Positions 43,123 to 51,400 of a stretch of 64,000 nucleotides of DNA are shown one piece after another. Where the stretch lies: the IMG/VR virus record IMGVR_UViG_3300042691_053605, positions 62,001-126,000 of that record; one strand, written 5' to 3'. Every line of letters starts with the position of its first letter. The stretch's first letter is position 1. The translations under genes were made by a program, and so were the position numbers. The stretch is from a virus. The notes under the pieces were generated by a model, which saw only the letters and a program-made list of their open reading frames with translations, ran no database searches and had not been told where the DNA came from.

Positions 43123-43443
43123 TTATTTTGAATTGATGTTAGTATACATTTGATTTGCGTATGTGTTAAATACCGCGTCGCCTACCTCTTTGGAATAAAT
43201 TGAATATCTTCCAGTTTCACGGTCAATTAATAAGAATTCACCGCGTTCATTAACCGCAACCGAGGTTTGGCTTAAGGTTTGCGTAACCGGCAATTTGGCA
43301 GTTTTGTTTCTATAATCACGGTAAATACCGTAAGAAAAATGTGCGCCTGCGCCAATTACAAAAGCAGCAGCTATTACAATAACACGGTTAAAACTGTTAA
43401 CTAAGGCTTTTGCCTTTTCTTTCATGGTTTCTTGATTAAACAT
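43123..43443 (-). CDS. Small membrane protein
   Basis: A 106-aa protein with one membrane helix (RVIVIAAAFVIGAGAHFSYG, about 20-40) and a periplasmic-type C-terminal domain. It is adjacent to the lytic transglycosylase, with which it may act at the envelope. No family was recognised. Confidence 0.6.
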   Translation of the reverse strand: MFNQETMKEKAKALVNSFNRVIVIAAAFVIGAGAHFSYGIYRDYRNKTAKLPVTQTLSQTSVAVNERGEFLLIDRETGRYSIYSKEVGDAVFNTYANQMYTNINSK

Positions 43444-43462
43444 AATATGTGGTTTTAAGGGT

Positions 43463-43828
43463 TTACTTTTGAGTTGAACGTTTACGTGCTTCTACTAACA
43501 AATCGGAAATGTTGGCAGTCATTACCTCATGGCCGCCAAAAATAATATCCTGATAGTCCGCTTCGTAAACAGCCTGGAACTCAGGATACTTTTCGTAAAT
43601 CTGTTTAAGATCCAGCAATTGATGATCCACTTGTTCAAAATCTCCGTATTCCGTAAGAACATGAAACATTCCGGTCCAGCCCGATGACATAATTTTTACA
43701 GCAATTGGTTCCTCATCAGAAGGACACAAATTATAGCAAATTTGACTGCGGCCTTTTTCCAATGGAATATCCATTACAATGGATTCAGAAGTTCCATCCT
43801 GGTGTCTAGTTGTTTGGGTTACTTTCAT
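43463..43828 (-). CDS. Hypothetical protein
   Basis: A 121-aa protein from MKVTQTTRHQDG; a longer in-frame version would run into the lipoprotein gene. It contains ICYNLCPSDEEPIAVKIMSS and GDFEQVDHQLLDLKQIYEKY. No family was recognised. Confidence 0.55.
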   Translation of the reverse strand: MKVTQTTRHQDGTSESIVMDIPLEKGRSQICYNLCPSDEEPIAVKIMSSGWTGMFHVLTEYGDFEQVDHQLLDLKQIYEKYPEFQAVYEADYQDIIFGGHEVMTANISDLLVEARKRSTQK

Positions 43829-43832
43829 AATT

Positions 43833-44099
43833 TTACTTTGTTTCAATAATTGTATAAGTTCCTTCGATAACTCCCCAGCTTGATTTTTCAGAAAAGTTAT
43901 ATGTATCGTATGACGTATCGGCGGTGGTACGAGTTTTAGTAAGAACCCAGAGTTCATCGTTTTTCCATGTAACATTAACCAACTTTTGGTCAGATTGCAG
44001 ATTCAAAACAGCGGTTCCACCAAAGTTTTTTACCCTTGTGTTATCGGTGCAGGAACTGAAAGCAGCGAGTACCAAGGCACTTAAGAATACTTTTTTCAT
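43833..44099 (-). CDS. Phage lipoprotein
   Basis: An 88-aa protein from MKKVFLSALVLAAFSSC. The signal sequence ends in lipobox F-S-S-C, typical of Bacteroidota lipoproteins. The mature part is a small beta domain (NVTWKNDELWVLTKTRTTAD). Phage lipoproteins often block superinfection at the outer membrane; that role is only a suggestion here. It opens the envelope unit with the lytic transglycosylase. Confidence 0.7.
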   Translation of the reverse strand: MKKVFLSALVLAAFSSCTDNTRVKNFGGTAVLNLQSDQKLVNVTWKNDELWVLTKTRTTADTSYDTYNFSEKSSWGVIEGTYTIIETK

Positions 44100-44136
44100 A
44101 TTGTTTATTATTAATTTGATAAGATAAAAATAATAC

Positions 44137-44164
44137 AAAAAACCCAAAGAAAAAAATCTTTGGG
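44137..44164 (-). terminator. Terminator after the GT4 glycosyltransferase
   Basis: Minus strand: CCCAAAGA stem, A/T loop, TCTTTGGG, then TTTTTTG. It ends the class 1 unit starting at 46256. Confidence 0.8.
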
Positions 44165-44174
44165 CAATTAGTTA

Positions 44175-45323
44175 TTAACAATTTTTACAGCATTCCGACG
44201 GATACTTTCGAACCATCCAGTCGAGCTCTGTTCTTTCCGGATATTCCTCATACCAGCCTTTTGGCTGTTTTGCCAAGGTTACTGTATGAAAAAACTCCTC
44301 GTACATTGGTGCAATCGCATCAAGAGAATAGTTATTCATTGCCCATTCACGGCATGCTTTTGGACTAATCTTATCAATGTTTTTGGTAGCCCAAACAAAC
44401 TGTTCCATAGTACGGCAACGATAACCTGTAACGCCATGAAGATTATTTTCTGCAAATGTTGCCCAGTCCGTTGAAATTACCGGGGTTCCTGAGAAAAACG
44501 CTTCAATCATTACACCACCAAAAGGCTCAGGATAATATGTTGGAACAAAAACCGCTTTGGCACCAGCCATAAGTTTTTTTCTCTTTTCAACATCAGCGTA
44601 TCCTGCAAGTTCCACATGATCGGGTTTTTTGCCAAAAGTTTTTTCAAAATCTCCTTGGCCTGCAATTACCAATTTAACGCCGGCTCTTTCTGTTGCTTGA
44701 ATTGCAATATCAATTCCTTTAACTGTGACCAGTCTTCCGATATAGAGAAAGTAATCATCCTTTTCTTCTCGGTATTCAAAATCTTCTGGCTCAAAATAGT
44801 TTGGAATAACTGCATCATACCAACCAGGGTTACCCCATTTCATTCGTTCATACGCAATACCTAAAACGCTATATGATTCAAAAACTCTGTAAGGAGCAAA
44901 TAGCCCTGAATGATAACCAATTCCAGGTTCAACTGGAATTAGATCAGGATGCGCGTTTGCAACAGGCTGATGACCATAACCCCAGAAGCAGAGGAGAAAA
45001 TCTCCTGGCTGCTTTCTGGAAGTGATTTCATTTATTGCATTTTGATTAAATGTGGTTTGAGCCAAATCAGAAACATTATGGACAAATTGATTGCTTTTCC
45101 AATCGTATTCACCGTATGTTTCTATTAACACTTTGTCATTTGTAACCGGTATCAATTCATCGCAAATTGCATCAGAACGATCGTGTGCATAGAGATAAAT
45201 TGTGTGTCCTCGCTCTTTCATCATCTTACAGAATTTTACCACCTTCTGAGTATACGCACAAGATACGTATTCTTTAGATGCTACTGTATGTGCAAGAGCG
45301 AGAACGTGAAACCGGTACTTCAT
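44175..45323 (-). CDS. Glycosyltransferase family 4-like (GT-B)
   Basis: A 382-aa GT-B protein. The C-terminal nucleotide-sugar domain has YIGRLVTVKGIDIAIQA, KLVIAGQGDFE, and PEPFGGVMIEAFFSGTPVIS, with the conserved E-x7-E. It probably transfers a hexose from a nucleoside-diphosphate sugar. The target could be DNA, a virion glycan or the host surface. Last gene of a class 1 unit, overlapping the basic-tailed protein gene by one base. Confidence 0.8.
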   Translation of the reverse strand: MKYRFHVLALAHTVASKEYVSCAYTQKVVKFCKMMKERGHTIYLYAHDRSDAICDELIPVTNDKVLIETYGEYDWKSNQFVHNVSDLAQTTFNQNAINEITSRKQPGDFLLCFWGYGHQPVANAHPDLIPVEPGIGYHSGLFAPYRVFESYSVLGIAYERMKWGNPGWYDAVIPNYFEPEDFEYREEKDDYFLYIGRLVTVKGIDIAIQATERAGVKLVIAGQGDFEKTFGKKPDHVELAGYADVEKRKKLMAGAKAVFVPTYYPEPFGGVMIEAFFSGTPVISTDWATFAENNLHGVTGYRCRTMEQFVWATKNIDKISPKACREWAMNNYSLDAIAPMYEEFFHTVTLAKQPKGWYEEYPERTELDWMVRKYPSECCKNC

Positions 45324-45763
45324 TATGCTTCAGTTGTAGGAGTTGCTGTTGTAGCCGCGGTTGTAGTTTTCTTAGGCGCGCGTGGTTTACGTGGCTTATT
45401 TGCCTTTTTTGCAGTTTCGCCAGCAGGCTTATCTGCCTTTGGCTTAGCCGCCTTAGGAGTTTTAGCAGGTTTTGCTGCCGACATTTTTGCAGTTTCATCA
45501 ACCAATTTTTCTGGACGATACACATAACTTAAATGGTAAAAGTCAGAATTTCTCAAGTAAATTGGAAACACTTGATCTGCCAAATTTCCGCCAGTCAAAA
45601 TAGCCCATGCCATTTTGAATCTTTGGCCAAAAGTCATATTTTGGCTTTCCATGTCAACCGCGCTTACTTTTGTTAAGCTGGTTTTCATATCTTTATCGAA
45701 TGATAAAGTATACGATTTGTTTGTTGCCTTCATTCCGAAGGTCTTGTTTGGATCAATACTCAT
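45323..45763 (-). CDS. Protein with histone-H1-like basic tail
   Basis: A 146-aa protein from MSIDPNKTFGMK; a longer start would lie in the upstream gene. Residues 1-~90 form a small domain. The last ~55 residues are Lys/Ala/Pro/Thr-rich (AAKPAKTPKAAKPKADKP), like histone H1 or AlgP tails, so DNA or RNA binding is likely. It is encoded early with a zinc-ribbon protein. Confidence 0.6.
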   Translation of the reverse strand: MSIDPNKTFGMKATNKSYTLSFDKDMKTSLTKVSAVDMESQNMTFGQRFKMAWAILTGGNLADQVFPIYLRNSDFYHLSYVYRPEKLVDETAKMSAAKPAKTPKAAKPKADKPAGETAKKANKPRKPRAPKKTTTAATTATPTTEA

Positions 45764-46035
45764 ATATTTGATTTTTGTTTGTTGATTTCTTCGTATTCGT
45801 CTAGCGTGTACCATCTCACTTCTTGCGCTACCGGATCAAAATTTTCTCCTTCTGGATAGGCAACATAGATTTGGCCTGCTTTGTCTTTTCCAATTGCTGA
45901 TAACCCACAACCTTCACAGAGTACAACTTCATAGGTATCAAGTTGTAACTCTTCAGAAATGCGATAAACATCAATATCCGCTGTTAGCTGCGTGCCAAAA
46001 AGATGCGCGGAGCACTTATTACAAAAGTCTGCCAT
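45760..46035 (-). CDS. Zinc-ribbon protein
   Basis: A 91-aa protein with two Cys pairs (FCNKC near residue 5, LCEGCG near residue 40), a likely single zinc site. The C-terminus is acidic. It could bind nucleic acid or a transcription component. It overlaps the basic-tailed gene by 4 bp. Confidence 0.65.
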   Translation of the reverse strand: MADFCNKCSAHLFGTQLTADIDVYRISEELQLDTYEVVLCEGCGLSAIGKDKAGQIYVAYPEGENFDPVAQEVRWYTLDEYEEINKQKSNI

Positions 46036-46037
46036 AA

Positions 46038-46256
46038 TTATAGAAAATCGTCTTGAAAATGTTCGATAGAATAAATTTTGTGCTTGGAAATATCATTATA
46101 GCAATCCCAGGTTCCGCGAATTGTTAAATGCATAATGTTATCGCCTTCGGAAACGGTTTGTATCAGTGAGCATCCACTGTATTTACTAACTGTGCCTGCA
46201 ATAATTGCCACCTCATTAAGATGAGCAGAGACATAAAATTCAATAATTTCTTTCAT
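46038..46256 (-). CDS. Small hypothetical early protein
   Basis: A 72-aa protein, MKEIIEFYVSAHLNEVAIIA onward, with a possible alpha/beta fold. The ATG is only 4-5 nt after the TATAAA box, so its mRNA is probably nearly leaderless. No family was recognised. Confidence 0.6.
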   Translation of the reverse strand: MKEIIEFYVSAHLNEVAIIAGTVSKYSGCSLIQTVSEGDNIMHLTIRGTWDCYNDISKHKIYSIEHFQDDFL

Positions 46257-46261
46257 ATGTT

Positions 46262-46288
46262 TTATATTCAGAAAGAGAAAAAAGTTTT
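46262..46288 (-). promoter_or_regulatory. Class 1 promoter for the 46.3-44.2 kb unit
   Basis: AAAACTTTTTTC then CTGAATATAA on the minus strand, 27 nt. It overlaps the end of the preceding gene. The start codon follows almost at once. Confidence 0.75.
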
Positions 46289-46499
46289 AGTTAGGAGTTT
46301 TCTCATCGATTATTTGTTGCATTACGCCAAAGGTCATTGATCGGGACTCCAAGTCCTCAATAATTACTTTAATTGCATAAAACCTCTCAAGCGGAGGAAG
46401 ATCTTTAATGGCCTCTGCTATTAAAACAGAGATTTCCGAAATTTTTGTATTGAGTTCATCTGTGTATTCGACCTCAAGATTCTTGTTGACTGTTACCAT
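46287..46499 (-). CDS. Small hypothetical protein
   Basis: A 70-aa helical protein (SEISVLIAEAIKDLPPLERF), last of the unit read from 49935. It overlaps the thioesterase gene by 26 bp. No family was recognised. Confidence 0.55.
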   Translation of the reverse strand: MVTVNKNLEVEYTDELNTKISEISVLIAEAIKDLPPLERFYAIKVIIEDLESRSMTFGVMQQIIDEKTPN

Positions 46500-46917
46500 T
46501 TGTATTATTTTGTATATCTATTTGTGGTATGAGAAGGGTTATTCTGTGCTTTCCTTTTTCTCCGATTGGAATAGGATTTCCTTCCTCATCAATATGTACA
46601 AATTTAATGTGGGTTCTCAAGACAATAATTTGTCTTCCTGTGTACACATTATGGGCTCGGGCTTCCATATACAGAGTTATTGAGGAATTACCTACCTCAG
46701 AAGGACAACCGTAAATTTTTACCAGCTGTCCTTCCCGAGCAGGTTTTTCAAAATAACATTTGTCAATACTGACAGTTACCATTCTGGGAGAATCGCATAA
46801 TTGCATTGCGTATCCCGCGGCAGCGGCATCAATCCATGCCAAAAGCTTGCCGCCAAAAAGATTTCCGTGAAAGCCTAAATCGCTTTTCTTAATTGGGTGT
46901 GTGTTTAGTAATTCCAT
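46474..46917 (-). CDS. Acyl-CoA thioesterase-like hot-dog protein
   Basis: A 147-aa protein from MELLNTHPIKKS, whose ATG overlaps the previous stop (TAATG); a start two codons earlier is also possible. It has the acyl-CoA thioesterase signature GNLFGGKLLAWIDAAAAGYA and DKCYFEKPAREGQLV. These enzymes hydrolyse acyl-CoA. In a phage it could divert host lipid metabolism or protein acylation. It is downstream of the metallophosphoesterase in an early operon. Confidence 0.8.
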   Translation of the reverse strand: MELLNTHPIKKSDLGFHGNLFGGKLLAWIDAAAAGYAMQLCDSPRMVTVSIDKCYFEKPAREGQLVKIYGCPSEVGNSSITLYMEARAHNVYTGRQIIVLRTHIKFVHIDEEGNPIPIGEKGKHRITLLIPQIDIQNNTNGNSQQES

Positions 46918-47594
46918 TACCATTCTGCTCCTTTATGTGAATCTACATAAGCAATTTCCTTTTTGCTCATAATTTCAGAAATTTCGTCAAAGGAGTACGG
47001 ACGAAATTCTGGGTGTGTATCTACTCCTACATCCATTGTTTTCCCGTTTGCACAGCGAGTTGGATGCGTTCCGCTTGCTAAGGCGTACAAATCATCATAT
47101 CTCTTTGTGTTTAGGAGTTCCATAATTACGTGTGCAGAAACCGATGGCTCTAGTGTTCCGTGACTGTGTCCGTGTAACATCCAGGATCCTTCATGGGATC
47201 TATTCCATACCCGATGAGCATAATGGCTCATAATAATTTTTTGGCCATTAATAGTTGCCTCCCGGTAAAAATCTACAGATGAAAACAGCGACTGCAATTC
47301 TCCATCATTGCGGATAATCCGTTCGTCATGATTTCCGTAAATCAAATGAATGTTTTGGCAATTAATGCGGGAACGAAATTCACGGTAGTACTTTATGTCG
47401 TTAAAACAGTAGTCGCCTAATAGGAAGAGCACGTCATTTGTATCTACTGTGCTATTGATATTATTTGCCAAGGCGTCATCCATGTCCTGTAAAAGTTCAA
47501 AGTCTCGACATCGGCTTTTATCCGTCCAGCTTGAACTGCCGCGGCAGATATTTTTATGATGATAGTGTGTATCACTAGTAAAGAAAACATTCAT
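46917..47594 (-). CDS. Calcineurin-like metallophosphoesterase
   Basis: A 225-aa protein. Motifs: SDTHYHH (Asp8, His10), LGDYCFND, YGNHDE and MLHGHSHG, the two-metal phosphoesterase centre. The substrate may be a nucleotide or nucleic-acid phosphate. Residues ~155-185 form an insertion relative to the short family core. It is in the dNMP kinase/hydroxymethylase operon. Confidence 0.85.
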   Translation of the reverse strand: MNVFFTSDTHYHHKNICRGSSSWTDKSRCRDFELLQDMDDALANNINSTVDTNDVLFLLGDYCFNDIKYYREFRSRINCQNIHLIYGNHDERIIRNDGELQSLFSSVDFYREATINGQKIIMSHYAHRVWNRSHEGSWMLHGHSHGTLEPSVSAHVIMELLNTKRYDDLYALASGTHPTRCANGKTMDVGVDTHPEFRPYSFDEISEIMSKKEIAYVDSHKGAEW

Positions 47595-47598
47595 AAGA

Positions 47599-47883
47599 TT
47601 AAATTTTTGCGGATTCGTGTAACGGATCTTCTACTTGCTCAAGAACCCATCCCGCTAATTGGTAGTTTCCTATCAGCCGTGGAACATCTTTTGCAATAAA
47701 GATACTTCTATTTTTTACCTTTGAGGTCTTACTCTCAAGCGTGTACTCATAAATAAACCAAGGATCTTCCGGATCTTCCGTAAATGTCATAACTGATTTA
47801 GCACGCGGCTTTTTCATTTTGTATATGATTCTGCCTGTTACCACGGTTGACGTAGGATCCGGTTCACGTTGCCATTTACTCAT
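47599..47883 (-). CDS. Hypothetical protein
   Basis: A 94-aa protein with beta-rich segments (GRIIYKMKKPRAKSVMTFTE) and no recognised family. It overlaps its upstream neighbour by 8 bp. Confidence 0.55.
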   Translation of the reverse strand: MSKWQREPDPTSTVVTGRIIYKMKKPRAKSVMTFTEDPEDPWFIYEYTLESKTSKVKNRSIFIAKDVPRLIGNYQLAGWVLEQVEDPLHESAKI

Positions 47884-48070
47884 TGTCCGCTATTTTGATG
47901 TAGTTATCATAACTTAACTGTACGCCAACTAAATGGTATTCCTTTGGCGTATTGAGATCCAAGTGCCAATGGCGACGAATAATCGTGCCATTGGTCTCTT
48001 CATCAATTCCCTGAATAAACTGATAAAAGCTATCCAGGACTTTCTTTTCAACATATACAGTTATTGTCAT
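47876..48070 (-). CDS. Small hypothetical protein
   Basis: A 64-aa protein, MTITVYVEKKVLDSFYQFIQ onward, perhaps a ferredoxin-like mini-fold. It overlaps neighbours on both sides (4-8 bp). Unknown function. Confidence 0.55.
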   Translation of the reverse strand: MTITVYVEKKVLDSFYQFIQGIDEETNGTIIRRHWHLDLNTPKEYHLVGVQLSYDNYIKIADNE

Positions 48071-48519
48071 ACCTTATCGGCCATTTGTGCGTATACTACA
48101 GGTTCTTGCAATTTTTGAATAGTTTGGTTAACCATTCTTTCGTAAGCAGTGCCTTCCCAGGTAGCTCCAATTTCTAGTGAAGATCTACGAAATACCGGAT
48201 AAATTACTGCTTCATTTTTAAGTGGTGAAATTTCTTGCACCTTAAATACCGAAAGAGCATATCCGTTTTTATCCTCAAACGCCTTTGAAATAAAATCCCC
48301 TGGAGCAATAGGTACTAGCGCCTGTTTTTCCGAATCTTTCTTCATATACACCGCAGACTTATGCGTAGTATCAGAATTAAAAACTACGGTTGCTCTGCGC
48401 AAGTCTGAAAAGTCAGTTGAACTTTCCCATAAACAAGGAACACCAGTACGAGTTCTTGCAATTTTGATTGTTTTGGTGGCCACTCCTTCTGGTGCCATTT
48501 CCATCTTTGTTGTTTCCAT
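48067..48519 (-). CDS. Hypothetical protein
   Basis: A 150-aa protein with no recognised family, mixed alpha/beta (SDLRRATVVFNSDTTHKSAV). It is one base from the hydroxymethylase gene, so it may participate in nucleotide modification, but no motif supports this. Confidence 0.5.
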   Translation of the reverse strand: METTKMEMAPEGVATKTIKIARTRTGVPCLWESSTDFSDLRRATVVFNSDTTHKSAVYMKKDSEKQALVPIAPGDFISKAFEDKNGYALSVFKVQEISPLKNEAVIYPVFRRSSLEIGATWEGTAYERMVNQTIQKLQEPVVYAQMADKV

Positions 48520-48520
48520 C

Positions 48521-49426
48521 TTATTGAATTAAAAATATATGTGATAAAGCATGTTTACATTTTTCGTGTGTGATTTCACCGGAAGCCACGATTTCTTCCA
48601 TTTCTTTTTGAAATTCTAGAGTTTCTTTTGTTAACTCGTGTTTGTCGCTTTTAATCTTAAATAGCGGTGATTTTGCGTAAAAGAAAATTGGTACATTATT
48701 TTGTGAACGTTCTTCTAGCATTTTATCGCCAAGTTCAAAATGTCTTTCATAATAATGAATGTTATCTGCGCAATGGTAGTACTTTCCAAGTTTAAGGTCT
48801 GGATAGTGTTCGCGTAAATTATGCCACATGGTTTGCATTACTGCGGCAAAAAACGGAACATCATAGCTGTAACCGTAAAACAAATCATTGGAACGCATTT
48901 GAACTTTCATATGTAGTTCGTCTTGGCGAATCCAAAAATTAAGATAAAAAGTGCATACAAAATCCTTGTTACCTTCATACTGAAACTCAGGACGATTAAC
49001 AAAAGAGATTGCCTGACGGCTTTCTTTATCTTTTACCAAGGAATCGTATGCCCAAATTAGCTGTTTGCTGTAGAACAAGAGATTTCCATAATTGGAATTG
49101 ATATTGCCATCCTCGTCTGCAATACGGTTCCAAAAAGAGGAAAAGTTCTTGATGTACTCAATGTTCCTATCGCCATTTAGATACCAGTACATTTCACCTG
49201 CAAAGTATTTCCAATTAAACGGACGTGATTGGAAATCCGGAATTGGAAACTGCGGAGAAATTGGAATAGTTTCAAGGACAAGCTCGCGGACTTTTTGTCC
49301 TCGAGGCGCGGTTTCTAGCCCGCTTTCTTTTAATTTGTTTAGGGTATCAAGAAACGCATCAGAGGCAGACGAAACTCCTGATTTGATTAGATAACTCTTC
49401 AAAACTTCGATATTGGTCACCTTCAT
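48521..49426 (-). CDS. Thymidylate synthase-family pyrimidine hydroxymethylase (dCMP hydroxymethylase-like)
   Basis: A 301-aa protein of the thymidylate synthase fold. It has NWKYFAGEMYWYLNGD, FWNRIADEDGNINSNYG, the nucleophile Cys158 (KDFVCTF), and RSNDLFYGYSYDVPFF. The residue 31 positions after the Cys is Asp189. In thymidylate synthase this position is Asn (binds dUMP); in T4 dCMP hydroxymethylase it is Asp179, also 31 after Cys148. This predicts formation of 5-hydroxymethyl-dCMP from dCMP and methylene-tetrahydrofolate. The dNMP kinase upstream and the alpha-glucosyltransferase homologue at 56070 fit that pathway. Confidence 0.8.
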   Translation of the reverse strand: MKVTNIEVLKSYLIKSGVSSASDAFLDTLNKLKESGLETAPRGQKVRELVLETIPISPQFPIPDFQSRPFNWKYFAGEMYWYLNGDRNIEYIKNFSSFWNRIADEDGNINSNYGNLLFYSKQLIWAYDSLVKDKESRQAISFVNRPEFQYEGNKDFVCTFYLNFWIRQDELHMKVQMRSNDLFYGYSYDVPFFAAVMQTMWHNLREHYPDLKLGKYYHCADNIHYYERHFELGDKMLEERSQNNVPIFFYAKSPLFKIKSDKHELTKETLEFQKEMEEIVASGEITHEKCKHALSHIFLIQ

Positions 49427-49916
49427 TTACTTTAATTATTAGTTTGTTCTTTATTTTGCTGTTTTCAACTGCTCGGTCAAACGCTTCAATCTCTGATCTT
49501 TTCTTTTCTACATCAGCAGAATACGAATTGCCATCATCCTGTGTTACAATAAACTCAGGATCTGCTTTTAGGTATATGAGAAATACCTCATTATCATGGT
49601 CAATACCAAATTTTGGTTCCATACGGAGAACCCATTCCTGCGGATCACTGTTTCGATAGAGCGAACCCCAGACAAGTTCGCCAAGGTGAGCACGATTCCA
49701 AAAGAGTACCTGATTAGGCATTCTTTCCCGTAAAAAAATGTAATGGGAAAACTCTTCAAAGAAAGACTGTTTTTGATAACTGGTCTTTTCTTCATTGGTA
49801 TCGCCTTTTGGAAAGGACCAATGGCGAACGGAATAATTGCGAAGGTTTTTAGTTAGTTCCGCAATATGACTGTCTTTGCCACAGCGGTCCAGGCCTTCAA
49901 AAATGATTAACTTCAT
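49359..49916 (-). CDS. Deoxynucleoside monophosphate kinase (thymidylate kinase-like)
   Basis: A 185-aa P-loop kinase: IIFEGLDRCGKDSHIAEL (Walker A), with ERMPNQVLFWNRAHLGELVW for the lid/NMP region. It resembles thymidylate kinase and phage dNMP kinases. It likely phosphorylates hydroxymethyl-dCMP and other dNMPs for the modified-base pathway, like T4 gp1 (inference). It overlaps the hydroxymethylase gene by 68 bp and follows a class 1 promoter. Confidence 0.75.
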   Translation of the reverse strand: MKLIIFEGLDRCGKDSHIAELTKNLRNYSVRHWSFPKGDTNEEKTSYQKQSFFEEFSHYIFLRERMPNQVLFWNRAHLGELVWGSLYRNSDPQEWVLRMEPKFGIDHDNEVFLIYLKADPEFIVTQDDGNSYSADVEKKRSEIEAFDRAVENSKIKNKLIIKVNEGDQYRSFEELSNQIRSFVCL

Positions 49917-49934
49917 AAAATAATTTGTTTATGA

Positions 49935-49961
49935 TTATATTCTCAGTTTACAAAAGGTTTT
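49935..49961 (-). promoter_or_regulatory. Class 1 promoter of the dNMP kinase/hydroxymethylase unit
   Basis: AAAACCTTTTG then GAGAATATAA on the minus strand, exact 27-nt block, ~18 nt before the ATG at 49916. Confidence 0.75.
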
Positions 49962-49964
49962 AGA

Positions 49965-50720
49965 TTAAATTCCAACAGAATCTTTTATGTGTTGAGGAAT
50001 TTCAATTATTGGCTGATTATGCGTTGCAAAATACCATTTTTCAATTTCTTCTTTAGATTGTTTTCTATAATGCCAATTATAGTTGTTTTTAACAGTATTG
50101 CTGGACCACTTTAATTTTGAATACCTAATGTGTCTTTCTGTACATATATTAAAATCAAAACGATGTAAATGCAGCAAAAGCAAATCTTTTTCGAGAGGTA
50201 TTTTAGTTTGGCTTTTTATTTCATCCATATTTTCATGCAATCCAATACACCAATTAATAGGTTTGTTTGTTATCAAAGTTTTATTATAGTAGTTGCTTCT
50301 AACCCAAAAATTTCTTTGCGAAAAAATTGGTTTCGAACCATCAAACTCAGGTTCTTTATTAGGCAAATGAATTATTTCATACCCAGTGCATTTAACAAAA
50401 TCTTTATCCAATTTATGAATATAGTTATCTAGGCCTTCTGGATGATAAATTATTTCATCTACGTCAGTTGGAATTACATATTCATACTCTTCCAACAGTT
50501 TTTTATGAAATTCTTTTATTGCCTCAAAAAGTTCTACCGCATCAAGGATATTCCTTTCAGTATGTACAACACGGCAGCCCGTTGGCTTTATTTCAGAATT
50601 AAAGTCTAAAAAATAGATATCTTCCACCGATAAAAACCTGGAATAATAGGCTAACCAGACAGGAGAAAACGTAGTTTCGTCTTTTACGGGACAAAATACT
50701 GCAAATTTTTTCTTTTTCAT
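49965..50720 (-). CDS. Glycosyltransferase family 2-like protein
   Basis: A 251-aa GT-A protein. It has FAVFCPVKDETTF at the N-terminus, the acidic metal motif TDVDEII near residue 86, and LLLLHLHRFDFNICTERHIR. It is the same general family as 1501-2247 but with little sequence in common. The final gene of the 59.5-50 kb modification operon. The acceptor is unknown. Confidence 0.7.
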   Translation of the reverse strand: MKKKKFAVFCPVKDETTFSPVWLAYYSRFLSVEDIYFLDFNSEIKPTGCRVVHTERNILDAVELFEAIKEFHKKLLEEYEYVIPTDVDEIIYHPEGLDNYIHKLDKDFVKCTGYEIIHLPNKEPEFDGSKPIFSQRNFWVRSNYYNKTLITNKPINWCIGLHENMDEIKSQTKIPLEKDLLLLHLHRFDFNICTERHIRYSKLKWSSNTVKNNYNWHYRKQSKEEIEKWYFATHNQPIIEIPQHIKDSVGI

Positions 50721-51400
50721 TTTGCTTGTAATTCAAATGTAGTAAGTATTGGAAAATGATCCGAAAGCTCGGAAGGCATAACCTCTTGTTTAATAGGAAC
50801 TGCTCGGCCACGGCCTACACAATAATCGATTCTTCCAAATTCCGTAGTTCGGTCTTCGCCAATATCCATGCATTCGGAAAGAAAAACTTGTGCCTCTGGT
50901 GTATTCGGTAAAACATTCATGTCTCCACCAAGTATAAGATCTTCGGGAAACTTTATGGCATGCAAATTTTCCCAGGATCTGTCAGTGTGTACAATTCCAG
51001 TGTAACCATCATACGGCATATGTACATTTACTACCGAAATTAGTCCATCAATTTCAACAATAATTTCTTGCGCGTAACAGGCCTCTCGATTAAGATCTGA
51101 AAGCAAATAGCTTTTCTTTTCAAAAATTGGAAACCGTGAAAGTATACATATTCCATATTCGCCGGCTCCTCTGAAATTTAGACGTTTTGTCCAATAGGAT
51201 TCCCAGCCTTCACCAAATCCTTTGCGGAATTCTTCTACCTGATCTCCAGCGCCTGAACGATTTGCAAATCGGTCAACCTCTTGTAGCAGAATAATATCGG
51301 GTTCAAACGATACCGCCTCCTCTACAAATGCGGGTATATCTATGTAGCCTTCGTTTGTTAGTCCGTGACGTATGTTCCAAGTGAGTACTTTTATGTTCAT
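50717..51400 (-). CDS. Endonuclease/exonuclease/phosphatase-family protein
   Basis: A 227-aa EEP protein. It has LTWNIRHG, LLQEVDR (Glu41), GGDMNVLP and SDHFPIL, the complete catalytic set of this DNase I-like fold. Substrate may be DNA, RNA or a nucleotide/lipid phosphate. The position among glycosyltransferases and methyltransferases suggests DNA processing or nucleotide-sugar metabolism. It overlaps both neighbours by 4 bp. Confidence 0.85.
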   Translation of the reverse strand: MNIKVLTWNIRHGLTNEGYIDIPAFVEEAVSFEPDIILLQEVDRFANRSGAGDQVEEFRKGFGEGWESYWTKRLNFRGAGEYGICILSRFPIFEKKSYLLSDLNREACYAQEIIVEIDGLISVVNVHMPYDGYTGIVHTDRSWENLHAIKFPEDLILGGDMNVLPNTPEAQVFLSECMDIGEDRTTEFGRIDYCVGRGRAVPIKQEVMPSELSDHFPILTTFELQAK

